Assembly: GCA_963922205.1 (NCBI GenBank)
Contig: CAWUHX010000257.1
Span: forward strand, 1-64,000
Direction: 5' to 3'
Length of the DNA stretch: 64,000 nt
Source: Romanomermis culicivorax
Lineage: Eukaryota > Nematoda > Enoplea > Mermithida > Mermithidae
Shown here in pieces: positions 48,801 through 59,290 of the stretch (position 1 is the stretch's first letter; each line of letters begins with the position of its first letter). The notes beneath the pieces are model-generated. The model searched no databases and was not told the DNA's origin. It saw nothing but the letters and a program-made list of their open reading frames with translations. The translations under genes and the position numbers were made by a program.

Positions 48801-51800
48801 TGAATAAATGTTGAATGACATCTTTTTTGATCGATCGCCGTGATGCTCAATATATACATTTCTTTAAAAAATAACCTAACATTGAAATTTATTCACCTAT
48901 ACTGATATTATAAAATTGGCTTGCAAAAATTTGGAATGGTATGTAAAATTTAAGGTCAACAAGCCACTTGGCTTGTGACTTGTAGGTCAAAAAAAACCCT
49001 GATTTGATTTCGGCTGAATTACTGTAGTTTATTTTTAATAAACTACTTCTAAATTCAAAAACGACAAAAAACCAATACTGTTAAATTGTTCACATGAAGG
49101 TTTTACTGTATGATTTTTCATTCAGAAAATTGTTGAAGGCTAGTTGTATAAATCCACAAATTTTTAGCTCTATGTGAGTTATGGTTTGGCAAAAGCCAAA
49201 AAGTTCCATTTTTCTAATTCAGAAGCATTTCCGGAAAAATAGACTATATATATTATACATCGGACCCGAATCAAAATTGTGATAATTTTTTCGGGTCTGG
49301 GTCCGGGCCCGGGTTCAAAATTTTGGAAATATCGGGTCCGGGTCCAAAATTTTGAGAATATCGGGTCCGGGTCCGGGTCCAGCAAAATGGTCGGGTAATT
49401 TCGGGTCCTATTTCGGGTCCGGGTACCCGATACATCTCTAGTACGTTCACCTTCTTGAAATTATTATTGTTTGTTATATTTATTTGCATATTAATTTTAA
49501 GGTACAGTGAGTATCAAAGGGCTATAGGTCCAGGCGCTGCTTACTTGCAGACATCAAGTGGAAGACAGACCAGCTTGGGACTCTTATACTCCGTTCCTCC
49601 CAGTGGGTATCCATTTTCCTGTGGGAGTCTATGAGGTCCGCTCTGTGAGCACCCATTATTTAATAGTTTGTTTGTTGTTGCCAAGTCTGGGCGAGAACAG
49701 TTGCACTATCCGTACATTTTCATTTAATAAATTCTACACGCTTGAAAAAAATAAAGTGTTTGATTAACATGGCAAAACTGTCCTCCCCGGATGAACTATT
49801 ATCATATTAAAAAGATTATTGAACTTACATTGTATCCTTTTTTACCGATAATACGACCGATAACAGAACCAGGAATCGGAATATCGATGCACAAACGCAT
49901 GGAATCAAAATAAATGTAATGATCTTCGGACAAACGGTGAAATACCCAAAATTGAGACTTAAAATGGACAACATTGTAGAAAAAAGGGCAAACACAGCTT
50001 TTCTATACATATTCGTCACCTTATACTGTTGAATTTCGGTACCCATAATAATTACCCGTCTTTCCATTTGTTTACTGTTTGGCGGAGCCACTTCGTTGGC
50101 CAAAGCCACTTGCTTTAACATTTGAGCATTGGGCGACTGGTCGGCTGTTTCGGGCTTAGACGTAGGCGTCAGTCCGTTTTGTTGACCCGTATTGTTTTCC
50201 ATCGGCGTGGTGGGCTTCGGAGAATCTATGTGGATTCGGGCGCCGCTCGAACGCATAATTTTTCGAATGTTCGAACCTTGAAGCATCAGAAATAAGAGCC
50301 AGAAAACGAAATATCACTATTAGGCTTTTTGAAAGTTTTTCTGGTATTTTAATTACGGCTAATGTTGATAATATCGCTCTTGGAAGTTACAAAACACGTT
50401 GATGAATGGTTCCATATCTTGCAACTTTTGTTCCTTGCTTTTCTTTGTTTTCAAGCTGAACTGAATGAAGCTCAACAACTATCAATACTGATAGAACTGA
50501 ACACTCATACAGAATAAAATCTGAACAAACTTTGAAAGCTCTAAGGGATTGAAAGGTGGAATCAGCAGAACACGAAAACCACCGAATAGAAATAAAGCTT
50601 ATTATTTGTTTTTGGTTCAGCCTACGATTCTGATCAGCATTTAACTAACCAATCAATCAACTGGCATCAATTCTCACACTCGTAAATAATTAACAGCACG
50701 TATGTTTTCCTAAGTTGAAGCCGATTCACTTGTATCGAATCATTTAGGATGATTAACAAGCCGCGTAGATCAAAATTAGATTAAATAAGCCAAAAGTAGT
50801 TTGTCTATTTTCAGGTTTAAAATAAGCTAATCTATATAGTCTGTTTTTTTTGAACCGCTCCAAAAAAATTAACCCGGAAAGCATGCATATTTTCACAATT
50901 TTCTGCTAAACCACTCGTCGAGCTGCAAATCTGCGTGCAAAATGAAATAACCATCAATTTTTGCGTTAAGAATTATACAGTGGTAGATTCGTGCAAACGA
51001 TTTTGAAAACATTATTTACTTTTGTCATTTCATTATTTGGAACCATTTTATAAAAAAAAAACTAATTTGAATTTCTTTTTTTCCAAATCCGTGACTTTAA
51101 GAATGAATTATGGCTAATACGATTATGGGTACATATAACTGTTGTCTAAGATGATTTTCGATGAGGTAAAAAGTTCGATTTACTATATGATTGAAGCTTA
51201 GAATGTGTAATTCATAATAAACGTTTCATTCAATCGAAAAGTCTGTCATGGAAATTAAGGGTTAATCAAATTTAAAAACGTCATACTTTTTAAGGTGAGA
51301 GTAGAGATTACTGCGGCAAACAGATCATTTGTTCTTTAGGGTATATTGCTTTCAGAGAGTGTGAAAGAAGAAGGGATAATCATAGCTGAACAATGGGTTC
51401 AACTGGGTGCAACCAGAGTTAGTTTCTACCAGCAGAGCAAAATTTATTTCAGGGCTAGTTTAATTGAATGACTGGTTACGCAAAAAAATATCTTCAATGG
51501 TGATGTGTGCCAGAAAAATTACCATATTCGGATATCCGTGTTTTTTGCGCTTTCGGATATCCGGATATATCCAGGCATTTTTAATGTTGTTTGCAAAGGG
51601 GTAAAAAGATGTCACATAGTAATGATACACTGGGTCAACAACTATATAATACGTTATATTTAATTACTTTTTTAGACTGCAATATCTCAGGAAGCAGTGT
51701 TTTTTTTGCACGAGCTCTTTTGCACGGTGCAAAAAGATTTGCACGCCGAAATATTTTGAAATTTTGGTCAAAAATGCATCTTTTCTATATGAAAACACCA

Positions 51801-54800
51801 AATTTAATTCCACAATTGATAAATATTTTTTTGCACGGTGCAAAAAACCTGAAGAAAAAGTTTTGCACGAGCCGAAAAAGTTTTGCACAGTGCAAAAAAA
51901 ACACTGTCAGGAAGTACTGTAGGAAAAATGGTGTTGACATTAGTGATAGATCGATGCATCGGCATCGGCCGATTGTTGCGTTTTTCTGCCATAGGCCGAT
52001 GTTTTGGCAACTTTTCGTTACAATAAATGCAGGTGCTTATGCTTAAAAAACAGATTGTTCACATTTATATTTTACAGTACTTTGGTGAATAAATTATTTT
52101 TTTTGTGAAAATGGTTGTTTTAACGTATGGCGATGAACTAAATAACAAGAATTTGACAAGCTATGAATGGGATATTTTAGCCACGTATCCACACCTTAGA
52201 TAATTATGTTTTGGCAGCTTGTTACTTAGTTAAAAATTATCGCAGAAACTATAAAAATATATGAATCTAAAAACGCCCGTATTTCGGAAGAAATAGCTGA
52301 AGGATAAGCTAGATTTTGTGCCTAAATTTTTTTGAAAAACATAAATTAAAGAATCGCATCATTATGAATTTTATGCCATCTCAATTCACAATGGAATTTT
52401 TCCTGGTTTGGGTTCATTGAAGGACGAATTGTTGGAAAAAATAAATCAATATTTCTGTGGAAATGATAATCGAGCCGACTTTAAACCCATTAAAGACAAT
52501 AAAATTTATGCTTTGGTTTCCTTACTAGGTCCTCGATTTAAGAAGAAGTTTAGATTGAAATTTGAAATATAACACATATTGATCGTACAAACCAAAATTA
52601 AATAATTCAGGGTTTCTGATGGTTCAAAAAGTGAATAAATCATCAAACTCATCATCCAAACTTTCTCAGTAAGACACAATTGAAAATAATGTAAATAATT
52701 CAAGCATTTACACAAAACTGACAAATTTCAAGCACTATTTAGCAATTGCAAGTTCATCTGAAGATGAGCTGGAACCCGAAAAATGTGCAATGTCAACATA
52801 TGAGAAAGCAAAAGCCATCGTTTTCGAATACATTGCTGAATCAAAACTAGACTTTGATTCTTCGCCACTTGAATATTGAAAGAAGAATGCTGCAACAAAA
52901 CCAGAATTAGTTAATGTGAATAAGAATAGTGTGCAGTTAAAAAATGGGTTTCATTATGAAAAAAAAATTTTATCAGATCCAATTGAGTCAGTAGCCAGTG
53001 AAAGATCGCTTTAAAAAGCGAAGGATGTTACAGGTGGAAAAAAATCCCATTTAACGCCGAAAATGTACAAATGCTTTTATTTTTGAAGCATGCAATTAGA
53101 TTCTATAGTGCAACTTTGAAAAACGAGCTGAAGTTGAAGAAGCTTCTAGTGAGCTCATCAATCAAAGTGATGATAGTACAACAGATGCTTTTGTTGATGA
53201 CTTATTGGATGAATGAAAATTTTGTTAATTATGAATGTTGAAAATATCAGTAAGACTTTGTGAATAATTCACAATAATTTTAAATTTATTAAAGTGTAGC
53301 AACTTCAGGTTGCATTTTGTACATGTTACAGCCGATGCATCGACAATCGGCCATCGGTGACCCTGGCCGATGGAAAACTTTCGACCATCGGTCCATCACT
53401 AGTTGAGATAAGTTATTGAATGTTCATTATAAAACTCATATCTGAACTGAATATCAGGTTTTTTTAGCACGGTGCTAATGAAATCAGAGACGTGATAATG
53501 GAAATTTTCGGACGTTAGCACGAGTACTAATGACAGAAAGGGAGAAATTTTTGACAAAAATTCGAGAAGTTAAGAATATCACAAGATTGTGGTGAAAAAT
53601 CAAAAACCACCGTTTTCACAAATAACGACTTCGTCAATATCCTCATTCTCTTTGCCACTTTTGAATAGTGAATGATTTTGCTCGAATATGAATTTGCTTT
53701 GGCTCTAACCTCTTGGACACTACTTGGGTAATTTAAAAACAGATGTTTTGACATATGCTGAAGTTTAGGCAAGTCAGTAATAGAGAGTAGCAAATATAAT
53801 TGTACGTTTTCTGAAAACAATCAATCGAGAACCAGTATTGAAGTTGAAGTGCAGTTCTTGATACAATGAAAAGATGTAAACGTTTAACGAAACAGAATGC
53901 GAATTCGGCGATTCATAAAAGTATTAATGTCAAACTAACTACTGAATATTTACTTGTCGTCAACTAATCAAGTGCATAAAGTAAGAATGAGCTGATTTAA
54001 TAAGAATCAGATGAGAGTCTTATTACTTTCAAAAGTACCAATATCAAGCATGATTTCATGAGTTAATACAATAAAAGCATGTTTCAGAATTGACAAACTC
54101 GCACATTAGTTTGACACCAACAAAGTAACATTTGTCAACAGTGCTAACTGTGATAGTGAAATATTTTTTCATTAGCACGAATGCTAATGGGACTAGTGAT
54201 AAAAAAAACTGCTGAATAGTATATGACACTTATTTAATTTGAACCTTTTGTTGTTGAAACTTTGTGTAATAATGTAGCACCTAACTTCTCAATAACCTTT
54301 ACTTCTTTTTTGAACAGTGAAAATATCCGTCCGGATATCCGATATAATTTTTAATAGTTTGAAGCTAATTTTTCTTTTTTACAAGTCCGAAAAGTGCATA
54401 AACTCTGAAATATGCCTATGAAATCAACTTTCATTGCATTGTATATATTCTCTATGAGATATTTTTACTAATATGCAGGTTTCTACACTAATTCAGCTAC
54501 GGAAATCGCGAAAACGATTCGGCAACCAACCGTATTTTTGATTGACTGGTACCAGATGAACCGATAGAATTAATCCAGGTGTGTGTGCAATGGAGTTCCT
54601 TCGGTGAAAAATAAGTTTCTCATAAACCGTAATGATATTTTTCTTGAGAATTTAATCTTTTTCTCAACAATACTCAAACCCTTTCTGATTCATCAATCAA
54701 AGCAGTATCATAGCTGATATGAAACAAAAAGAAAAAGAATCACCCCAAAAATTTGTATATGAGTGATACATGGAGTGCGATACGAGTGGTAACCTATATA

Positions 54801-57061
54801 CTTTTGCCCCGGACCCCGCTAAAATGTCTGCTCCGACCCCAGTGCATAGGTAATCTATCATACATTTTAACAAAAATTTCACCTTGTGTACCGATCAGGG
54901 CACCAACAGCCGTTCCGGGTACCCAAACGTAACTTATTTCCAAACTCCGACCCGGCGACGTATTTCCAGATCGTCCCGTTTGATAAGAATCATACGGATT
55001 GACAGCCGATGACGCAATTCCATTACGTGTGACATTCATTCGACCAGTGCCCTATAAAGAAAATATATTATTGCGATAAAATCTGGTGTCCGAAAATCTT
55101 ACTTTGTTATTTTGTTGGCCACTCAATTGCGAAGTATCGTGCCGCGGTGACGCTACGTTTTGACCGTATACCGGAATTTGGCGATAGGAAGAGTTCATAG
55201 TGTACGCATTGATAGCCGCCGTTCCGTAGGCTGCCGTCATCGGCGCGAAATCGGATGCCCGAAACATCAACGGGCTGATCGGTGGCAGCGGATTTATCGG
55301 AATACTGTACATTGCTCTGGCTTGCTAAAATTAAAATATGCAAAAACGCTGGCAGTCTAAAATGAAAATTTTCAGAAAGCTCTTTTGTTGAAAACCTTTT
55401 GGCATAAGAATGTATATCGAACTTCAACTCTTTTTCACTCATGTTTGAATAGAAAGCCAAAATCTTGCACATAGAATAGTGAAACTTAACTACATTTTGA
55501 CGTCCGGCATTTTAAGTTTATGTTTTTGATTACTAATCACATATTGAAATAAATATTTTACCCACCGGATTTTTCATATCGGAATCCCATGTACTCTTTA
55601 ATTTTTCCGAAACCATTATTTGCGCCTTAGCTACATTTTGTAATGTCTGACCACGAACTGTGATAGTTCTTTCGACGTTGAATCGGCTCATTTCGTTGGT
55701 GCTAAATATTGAGCGAGACACATTTGGAATTGAAAATTTTCATTTTAAATACAGGCAAATTTCATTTATCAACTTCTTTTAGTTTACTCTATCGGAGAAA
55801 AAAATCAGTTCAGTTCTTACGTACTTCGATATAAAAATAATGCATGCTGTTTCATCCATAATTTTTCTGATCGTCGATCCACGTTTACCAATCAAACGAC
55901 CGATTAAATTATTATGCGCCAATAATTTTAGTTCAGTTTCGATGCTAAAAGAACGGAAAAATGAACAATGAACGTCGAAAAAATAATCTTTCGATGCTGA
56001 AAGAACGCAAAAATGAATGAACGTCGAAAAAATAAAAAATGAATAAGAACGAAAGATTCATGTTAATGTTGTAGTGGTGCGAACGGCTATTCATTACGCG
56101 GCATGCCCTGCACTCACCATCACCAGTACAACCACAATTTCCGAACTATCCACGTGGCTCGGTTAGCGCACTTGGTAGCGCGTCTGCCTTGTATGCAGAA
56201 GGTCGAGGGTTCGAGCCCCTCACCGAGCGTTACTTCTCTGATGCGCCGGCCACGTGGATTTGGGCATACGACATTACTGTGCAAGCATTATTAACTGCCG
56301 TGACCAGTTATAAGGCAAAAATACTACAGAAGGAAGAGAACGGAATCAATTAGTTTTATAAAGAGAAGAAATGATAGCTACCCTCATACCTTTTGCCGTG
56401 ATTCACTGGGTCATTAGACGATTCGCGCATTATTATTTCCAAAATTTTAATGCAGGCGCCCGAGGCGTTGTTCAGAGATCCGTAAACATTGACGGCTTTT
56501 TCAACTAAATTCCCATTTCCCTCGCGGATAGAGCGAGTTATATCGATTCTGAAAAGGAAGTTGCGAAAAGGCAATTTAGATTAGAATATTCCACTGTTTG
56601 TTATCGATTTCAAGAAACAAAAAAATGAAAGGAAATGTGTGTAAAAGTGCATGATTGATTCTACTAGAAGATTGAAAATCTTACACGCATTTTGCTTTTG
56701 AAGCGTGGCAAATTTCACGAATATTCGCTCCGGCTTGGCCAATAACTGCTCCCACATACTTCGCATTGATGATCATGCGAATGGGCAGATCATTGACGTG
56801 ACCCCTACTACCACCGTTCATTTGTTGCTGTGGCGCCAGCCGTACCGCTGGGTAAGGACGGCGATTTTGGTTCATTTTCGATGTACTAAATTGTTGTTTG
56901 CTGTCCGGTTGGTTCGTAGAATAACTTAGTTGCGACTGCGGGTTGAATTTGTTAGACGAGGGTTCTTCTACGTGTTGTTGAACTGCATTCGCTGTATATA
57001 ATTGTTTGTTCTGCAAACTATTGTGATCGTAAAGCATTTGACGCAGACCTATATTTCTTGC
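42885..57061 (-). CDS. Imp: Imp / IGF2 mRNA-binding protein, KH1-KH4 exons (5' end missing)
   Basis: Ten exons on the minus strand, all joined by GT-AG introns with matching phases: 56685-57061, 56390-56548, 55825-55944, 55566-55701, 55103-55324, 54883-55051, 50020-50276, 49829-49957, 43113-43238, 42885-43052 (stop 42885-42887). They give 620 codons in one open frame. Four KH domains carry intact GxxG loops: GQAG, GKRG, GTQG and GKKG. Diagnostic family segments are LLAHNNLIGRLIGKRG and FNVERTITVRG in KH2 and IKELQRFTGAQVKL in KH4. The protein binds mRNA and controls its localisation, stability and translation in the cytoplasm. The linker before KH1 is Gln/Asn-rich. The first visible exon begins at an acceptor (GTAG/GCA), so the RRM exons must be further right, beyond the window or in unrecognised sequence. 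Confidence 0.93.
43336..43525 (+). repeat. tRNA-derived repeat (SINE-like), copy 1
   Basis: Shares both flanks and the tRNA-like core with 56071-56271: GTAGTGGTGC...CATTACG.GGCATGC before it and CGCCGGC.ACGTGGATTTGGG after it. The core at 43411-43483 keeps the D arm, anticodon arm and T arm, but its acceptor stem is mostly unpaired. It lies in the 6.6-kb intron of Imp, antisense to the gene. Confidence 0.7.
43411..43483 (+). pseudogene. degenerate tRNA-like core of copy 1
   Basis: TTAGCGCAGTTGGTAGCGCG (A box) and GGGTTCGAGCC (B box) are present; the anticodon loop reads TCTATAT (anticodon TAT). The first bases CATCAGT do not pair well with ACCAAGC at the end, so this is not a functional tRNA. 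Confidence 0.65.
43569..43745. mobile_element. MITE, CCGCAC family, copy 1 (hAT-like)
   Basis: Ends CAGGGATTTTTTTTCCGCAC and GTGCGGAAAAAAACCCTG are inverted repeats; flanks GACGGGTC and GAGGGATC match at 6 of 8 bases. Closely similar to 61173-61350. No coding capacity. In an intron of Imp. Confidence 0.8.
43746..46097. other. Imp intron sequence with a diverged dispersed repeat
   Basis: The segments 43830-44090 and 45290-45500 share blocks such as GTAAAAAATGTATT, CGAAGCG and CTACCA...ATGGC, so they are old copies of one repeat. A pure C run is at 44951-44964. A plus-strand frame with ATG at 44365 (104 codons to 44676) has no recognised domain and is doubtful. Confidence 0.45.
46098..46557. 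mobile_element. 460-bp MITE with GTAC-type ends (hAT-like)
   Basis: Inverted ends CAGTGTTTTTTTTGTAC and GTACAAAAAAACACTG; flanking 8-mers ATTTTGAC and TTTTTGAA match at six positions. Internal palindromes TTTGTACTGGTACAAACGA recur near both ends. Non-coding; in the 6.6-kb Imp intron. Confidence 0.7.
46558..47564. other. intron sequence, nothing recognised
   Basis: AT-rich intron DNA between two mobile elements; no repeat or gene seen. Confidence 0.4.
47565..49440. mobile_element. 1.9-kb non-autonomous hAT-type element with GGGTCC minisatellite ends
   Basis: Terminal inverted repeats TAGAGATGTATCGGGT and ACCCGATACATCTCTA with a perfect 8-bp target duplication GTACGTTC (47557-47564, 49441-49448). 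Inside each end is a block built of ATCGGGTCCGGGTCCAAAATTTTGAGA-like units (described in parts: GGGTCC repeats and AAAATTTT spacers), in the same orientation at both ends. No transposase. The centre (47897-49001) may be a nested second element with AAGCCATGGCTTG palindromes. Confidence 0.88.
50277..51694. other. Imp intron sequence, nothing recognised
   Basis: AT-rich. Near 51520-51575 are GGATATCC palindromes (TTCGGATATCCG, TCGGATATCCGGATAT) that recur at 54325-54345; they might be ends of an older element surrounding the nested hAT copies. Confidence 0.4.
51695..51906. mobile_element. 212-bp MITE with TTTGCAC ends (hAT-like)
   Basis: Ends CAGTGTTTTTTTTGCAC and GTGCAAAAAAAACACTG; perfect 8-bp target duplication TCAGGAAG at 51687-51694 and 51907-51914. 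Internal GCACGGTGCAAAAA palindromes on both sides. Non-coding. Confidence 0.9.
51941..53401 (+). mobile_element. hAT transposon relic with decayed transposase
   Basis: Ends TAGTGATAGATCGATG and CATCGGTCCATCACTA are inverted repeats; flanks GTTGACAT (51933-51940) and GTTGAGAT (53402-53409) match 7 of 8. The interior carries remains of a hAT transposase on the plus strand. It lies 34 bp from the previous MITE, within the 4.6-kb Imp intron. Confidence 0.88.
52380..53220 (+). pseudogene. hAT-family transposase remnant
   Basis: Broken plus-strand reading. YALVSLLGPRFKKKF (about 52510-52555) fits the hAT 'LDPRFK' motif. SPLEYWKKNA-like sequence (about 52862-52893, with a stop in it) and ESVASERSL (about 52986-53012) fit the C-terminal dimerisation region 'W...s.ERlFS'. 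Several stops and frame changes; the N-terminal zinc finger is not seen. Confidence 0.75.
53455..54211. mobile_element. 757-bp non-autonomous hAT-like element with AGCAC ends
   Basis: Left end CAGGTTTTTTTAGCACGGTG, right end CACTAGTGATAAAAAAAACTG-like in inverse (GTGATAAAAAAAACTG); flanks CTGAATAT and CTGAATAG match 7 of 8. Internal copies of ATTAGCAC...GTGCTAATG palindromes. No transposase. Confidence 0.72.
56071..56271 (+). repeat. tRNA-derived repeat (SINE-like), copy 2
   Basis: Second copy of the 43336-43525 repeat, including non-tRNA flanks on both sides (GTAGTGGTGC... and ...CGTGGATTTGGGCATACGA). CCACGTGG occurs on both sides of the core. It lies in the 445-bp Imp intron 55945-56389, antisense to the gene. 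No poly(A) tail is visible. Confidence 0.7.
56157..56229 (+). tRNA. well-folding tRNA-like sequence, anticodon TGT (Thr)
   Basis: All four stems pair: acceptor GCTCGGT with ACCGAGC, D stem GCGC/GCGC, anticodon stem TCTGC/GCAGA with loop CTTGTAT, T stem GAGGG/CCCTC with loop TTCGAGC; discriminator G. A and B boxes are intact, 73 nt, no intron. Because the same flanks occur around a second, degenerate copy, it may be the tRNA head of a SINE and not a true tRNA-Thr gene. Confidence 0.6.
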
Positions 57062-58490
57062 CTACAAAATTGACGACTCGAAAGTTGCACAACACAAGAA
57101 CCTGCTCAGGCTTCTTTCGGGAATAAGGAATTTTTCCTCAAAATACCCCATTCGAAGGAAAACAGTGTTTGAGAGAAAAGTCCGTGAACAAACAAAAAAG
57201 TAGTCGGCCAGAAGGGATGCAACGGGCACCCGAATCATTATCAGCTACAGACTCCGAACCGAACCCAAATAGGCTGATTCTCAGACACACCAACCCAAAT
57301 AGTTTCAATAATTTTTTCGGGTTTTATTCGGGTTTATATGAGACTTTTAGAGCACTTCTCAGAGGTCGACAAGGTCAGATTTTTAGGTAGGGGTAAAGTT
57401 AAAACTTTACGAGTGTTGTGTAGCTAAATGTCCACTAAACCCGCCATTCTCTCTCATAATTAGGAACCCAGTTATCACCTTTCAGGACTTCGGGTAGGGC
57501 TAATATTCCCTCATACCCATCCCTATGGGGTAGTCTGGCTCTCTTCTGAAAATCAATTCATTAATAAGAACACCTACTCATCAATATTTTCAATTGCATT
57601 TTTGAAAATTAATTTTAAGAAATAGTTGTTCGGCAGCTTCAAAAGCATAAAAAAGATAAGTTTGAATATTTTGTCGTATGAGAAACATTGACACAATAAA
57701 CACAATCTATATGCAAGCAGTGTTTTTTCGACGCCAAGTTTTTACGTTTTGCGCAACTGTTTCAACACCCGAGGAGTATCGTTCACTTTTCTATGAAATT
57801 ATACTAAATTTCACGTTTGAAATCTTGTTAAATATACTTCTTAGTTTTCTTTTACTGAAAAGTTAACATACTGGCTGAGAAGCACTTCCTCAGGGCTTTT
57901 GTCCGCGTTTGACTTTATTTTAGTTTCAAACTTGGAAATTTTTCAGAATCTAAAATCTATACTATTATTTTACATCTTTCTTCCAAGGTTTTAGATAGTT
58001 CTATGATAACCTATATATCATCTAAAGCTCTTTTTCATTCACTAGGTTGACATTTTTGTTTATATTTTTCGGGAGTACAAGCCTTGTATGAAGGAAACAG
58101 TAATTCTCCACAATAATATGGTAAAATGAGATGTAAACTATTTCATGACAGTAAAATTATACATTTGATTAACCCTTCATGAGATTTATGATTTTTTGCC
58201 TCTTATTCGAATGTTCTGGTGAATAATTGAAGATGATCTAGATTCAAGAGGGTATTTACCAAAGAAAGGGTGCTACAGATGTCAACGTAATCAACTTTCT
58301 CAGCAGGCATACTATCAGTTTTGTATTAAATTTCAGAGTGCAATTTGACTGCATTTGTTTGGCTGCCATAAAGTAATAAAAACTAATCTATTAGTAGTTA
58401 GTATTCATTCTGAATAAGAATGAAAAATAGTTGAAGTCAGAGTTTTTTTAGCACAAGTCCCACTATCACTGGTGCAAATAAAAAAATATC
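57062..58490. other. upstream Imp intron or intergenic DNA
   Basis: No RRM exon recognised on the minus strand. A plus-strand frame at 57169-57390 has no domain. At 58439-58490 CAGAGTTTTTTTAGCAC begins a fragment resembling the left end of the 53455-54211 element. Confidence 0.4.
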
Positions 58491-58690
58491 TCAGAGATGT
58501 ATCGGGTAGCATATTTTTAGAATATCGGGTCCGGGTCCGAAATTTTAAAAATATCGGGTTCAGGTTGGGGTCCAAAATTTTAAGAATATCGGGTCCGGAT
58601 CTGAAATTTTGAGAATATCAGGTCCAGGTTCAATAGAATAGTCGGGTAATTTTGGGTTCAGGTCCCTTATATTTTTCCACACGCTAATTT
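58491..58690 (+). mobile_element. partial copy of the GGGTCC hAT-type element
   Basis: Begins CAGAGATGTATCGGGT, the end sequence of 47565-49440, followed by ATATCGGGTCCGGGTCC and AAAATTTTAAGAAT units and the block GTCGGGTAATTTTGGGTT. The right part is missing. Confidence 0.75.
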
Positions 58691-58699
58691 GTGGGTGCC

Positions 58700-59290
58700 G
58701 AGACATTAGAGCGCGGGACAATAGAGCGCAAAGACATTGGAGCGCAAGACAATAGAGCGCAAGGACATTAGAGCGCGGGACATTAAAGTGCAGGGACATT
58801 AGAGCGCGGGACAATAGAGCGCAAGGACAATAGAGCATGCACGTTAGAGCACCGGCATTAGAGCGCAGGACAATGCAGTGGCGGATGCAGGGAGTAGGGG
58901 CGACTGCACCTGGTATACTCATGTTCCAAAAATAAAACTTATGAAAAGTTTTTAAACACAAATTATTAGAAATCTGCAAAACTTAGTCAAATATTGCAGC
59001 CAAAATTTACTTTTCTCCAATTTTCCCTTTTTTCTTCTTTAATCTATCATCTATTTTCTTGCCAGTTGCCCCATTGTTTCGTTTTTGGAAAAGATTTAAA
59101 GAAAAAATAAGAAAAAATATATCAGTGCAATTAATTTTAAAAAAATATGAAAATTGTAAAAAAAATTTCCGGGTCTCCCACCAAACAAATTCCTGCGTCG
59201 GCCACTGGGACAATAGAGTGCAGGACAATAACGCATAGGCGAAATTAAGCACAAGGACATTAGAGCGCAGGACGATAGAGCACAGAAAAA
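58700..59290 (+). repeat. 15-bp minisatellite GACAWTAGAGCGCRR, split by a MITE
   Basis: At 58700-58875 about eleven units of GGGACATTAGAGCGC / AAGACAATAGAGCGC type; further units at 59208-59290. The array is interrupted by the insertion 58876-59207. The long minus-strand open frame across it is a repeat artefact. Confidence 0.85.
58876..59207. mobile_element. 332-bp hAT-like MITE nested in the minisatellite
   Basis: Ends CAGTGGCGGATGCAGG and CCTGCGTCGGCCACTG are inverted repeats; target duplication GGACAATG / GGACAATA, which is the minisatellite unit itself. CAGTGGCGGA ends are common in insect hAT MITEs. Confidence 0.85.

Noticed and set aside
47570..49440. GGGTCC repeats as a telomere-like or CRISPR-like array
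   Set aside because: They are the ends of a DNA transposon with target duplication; spacers are not unique sequences of constant length.
58560..58979. 139-codon minus-strand frame
   Set aside because: Produced by the GGGTCC block and the 15-bp minisatellite; repeated residues only.
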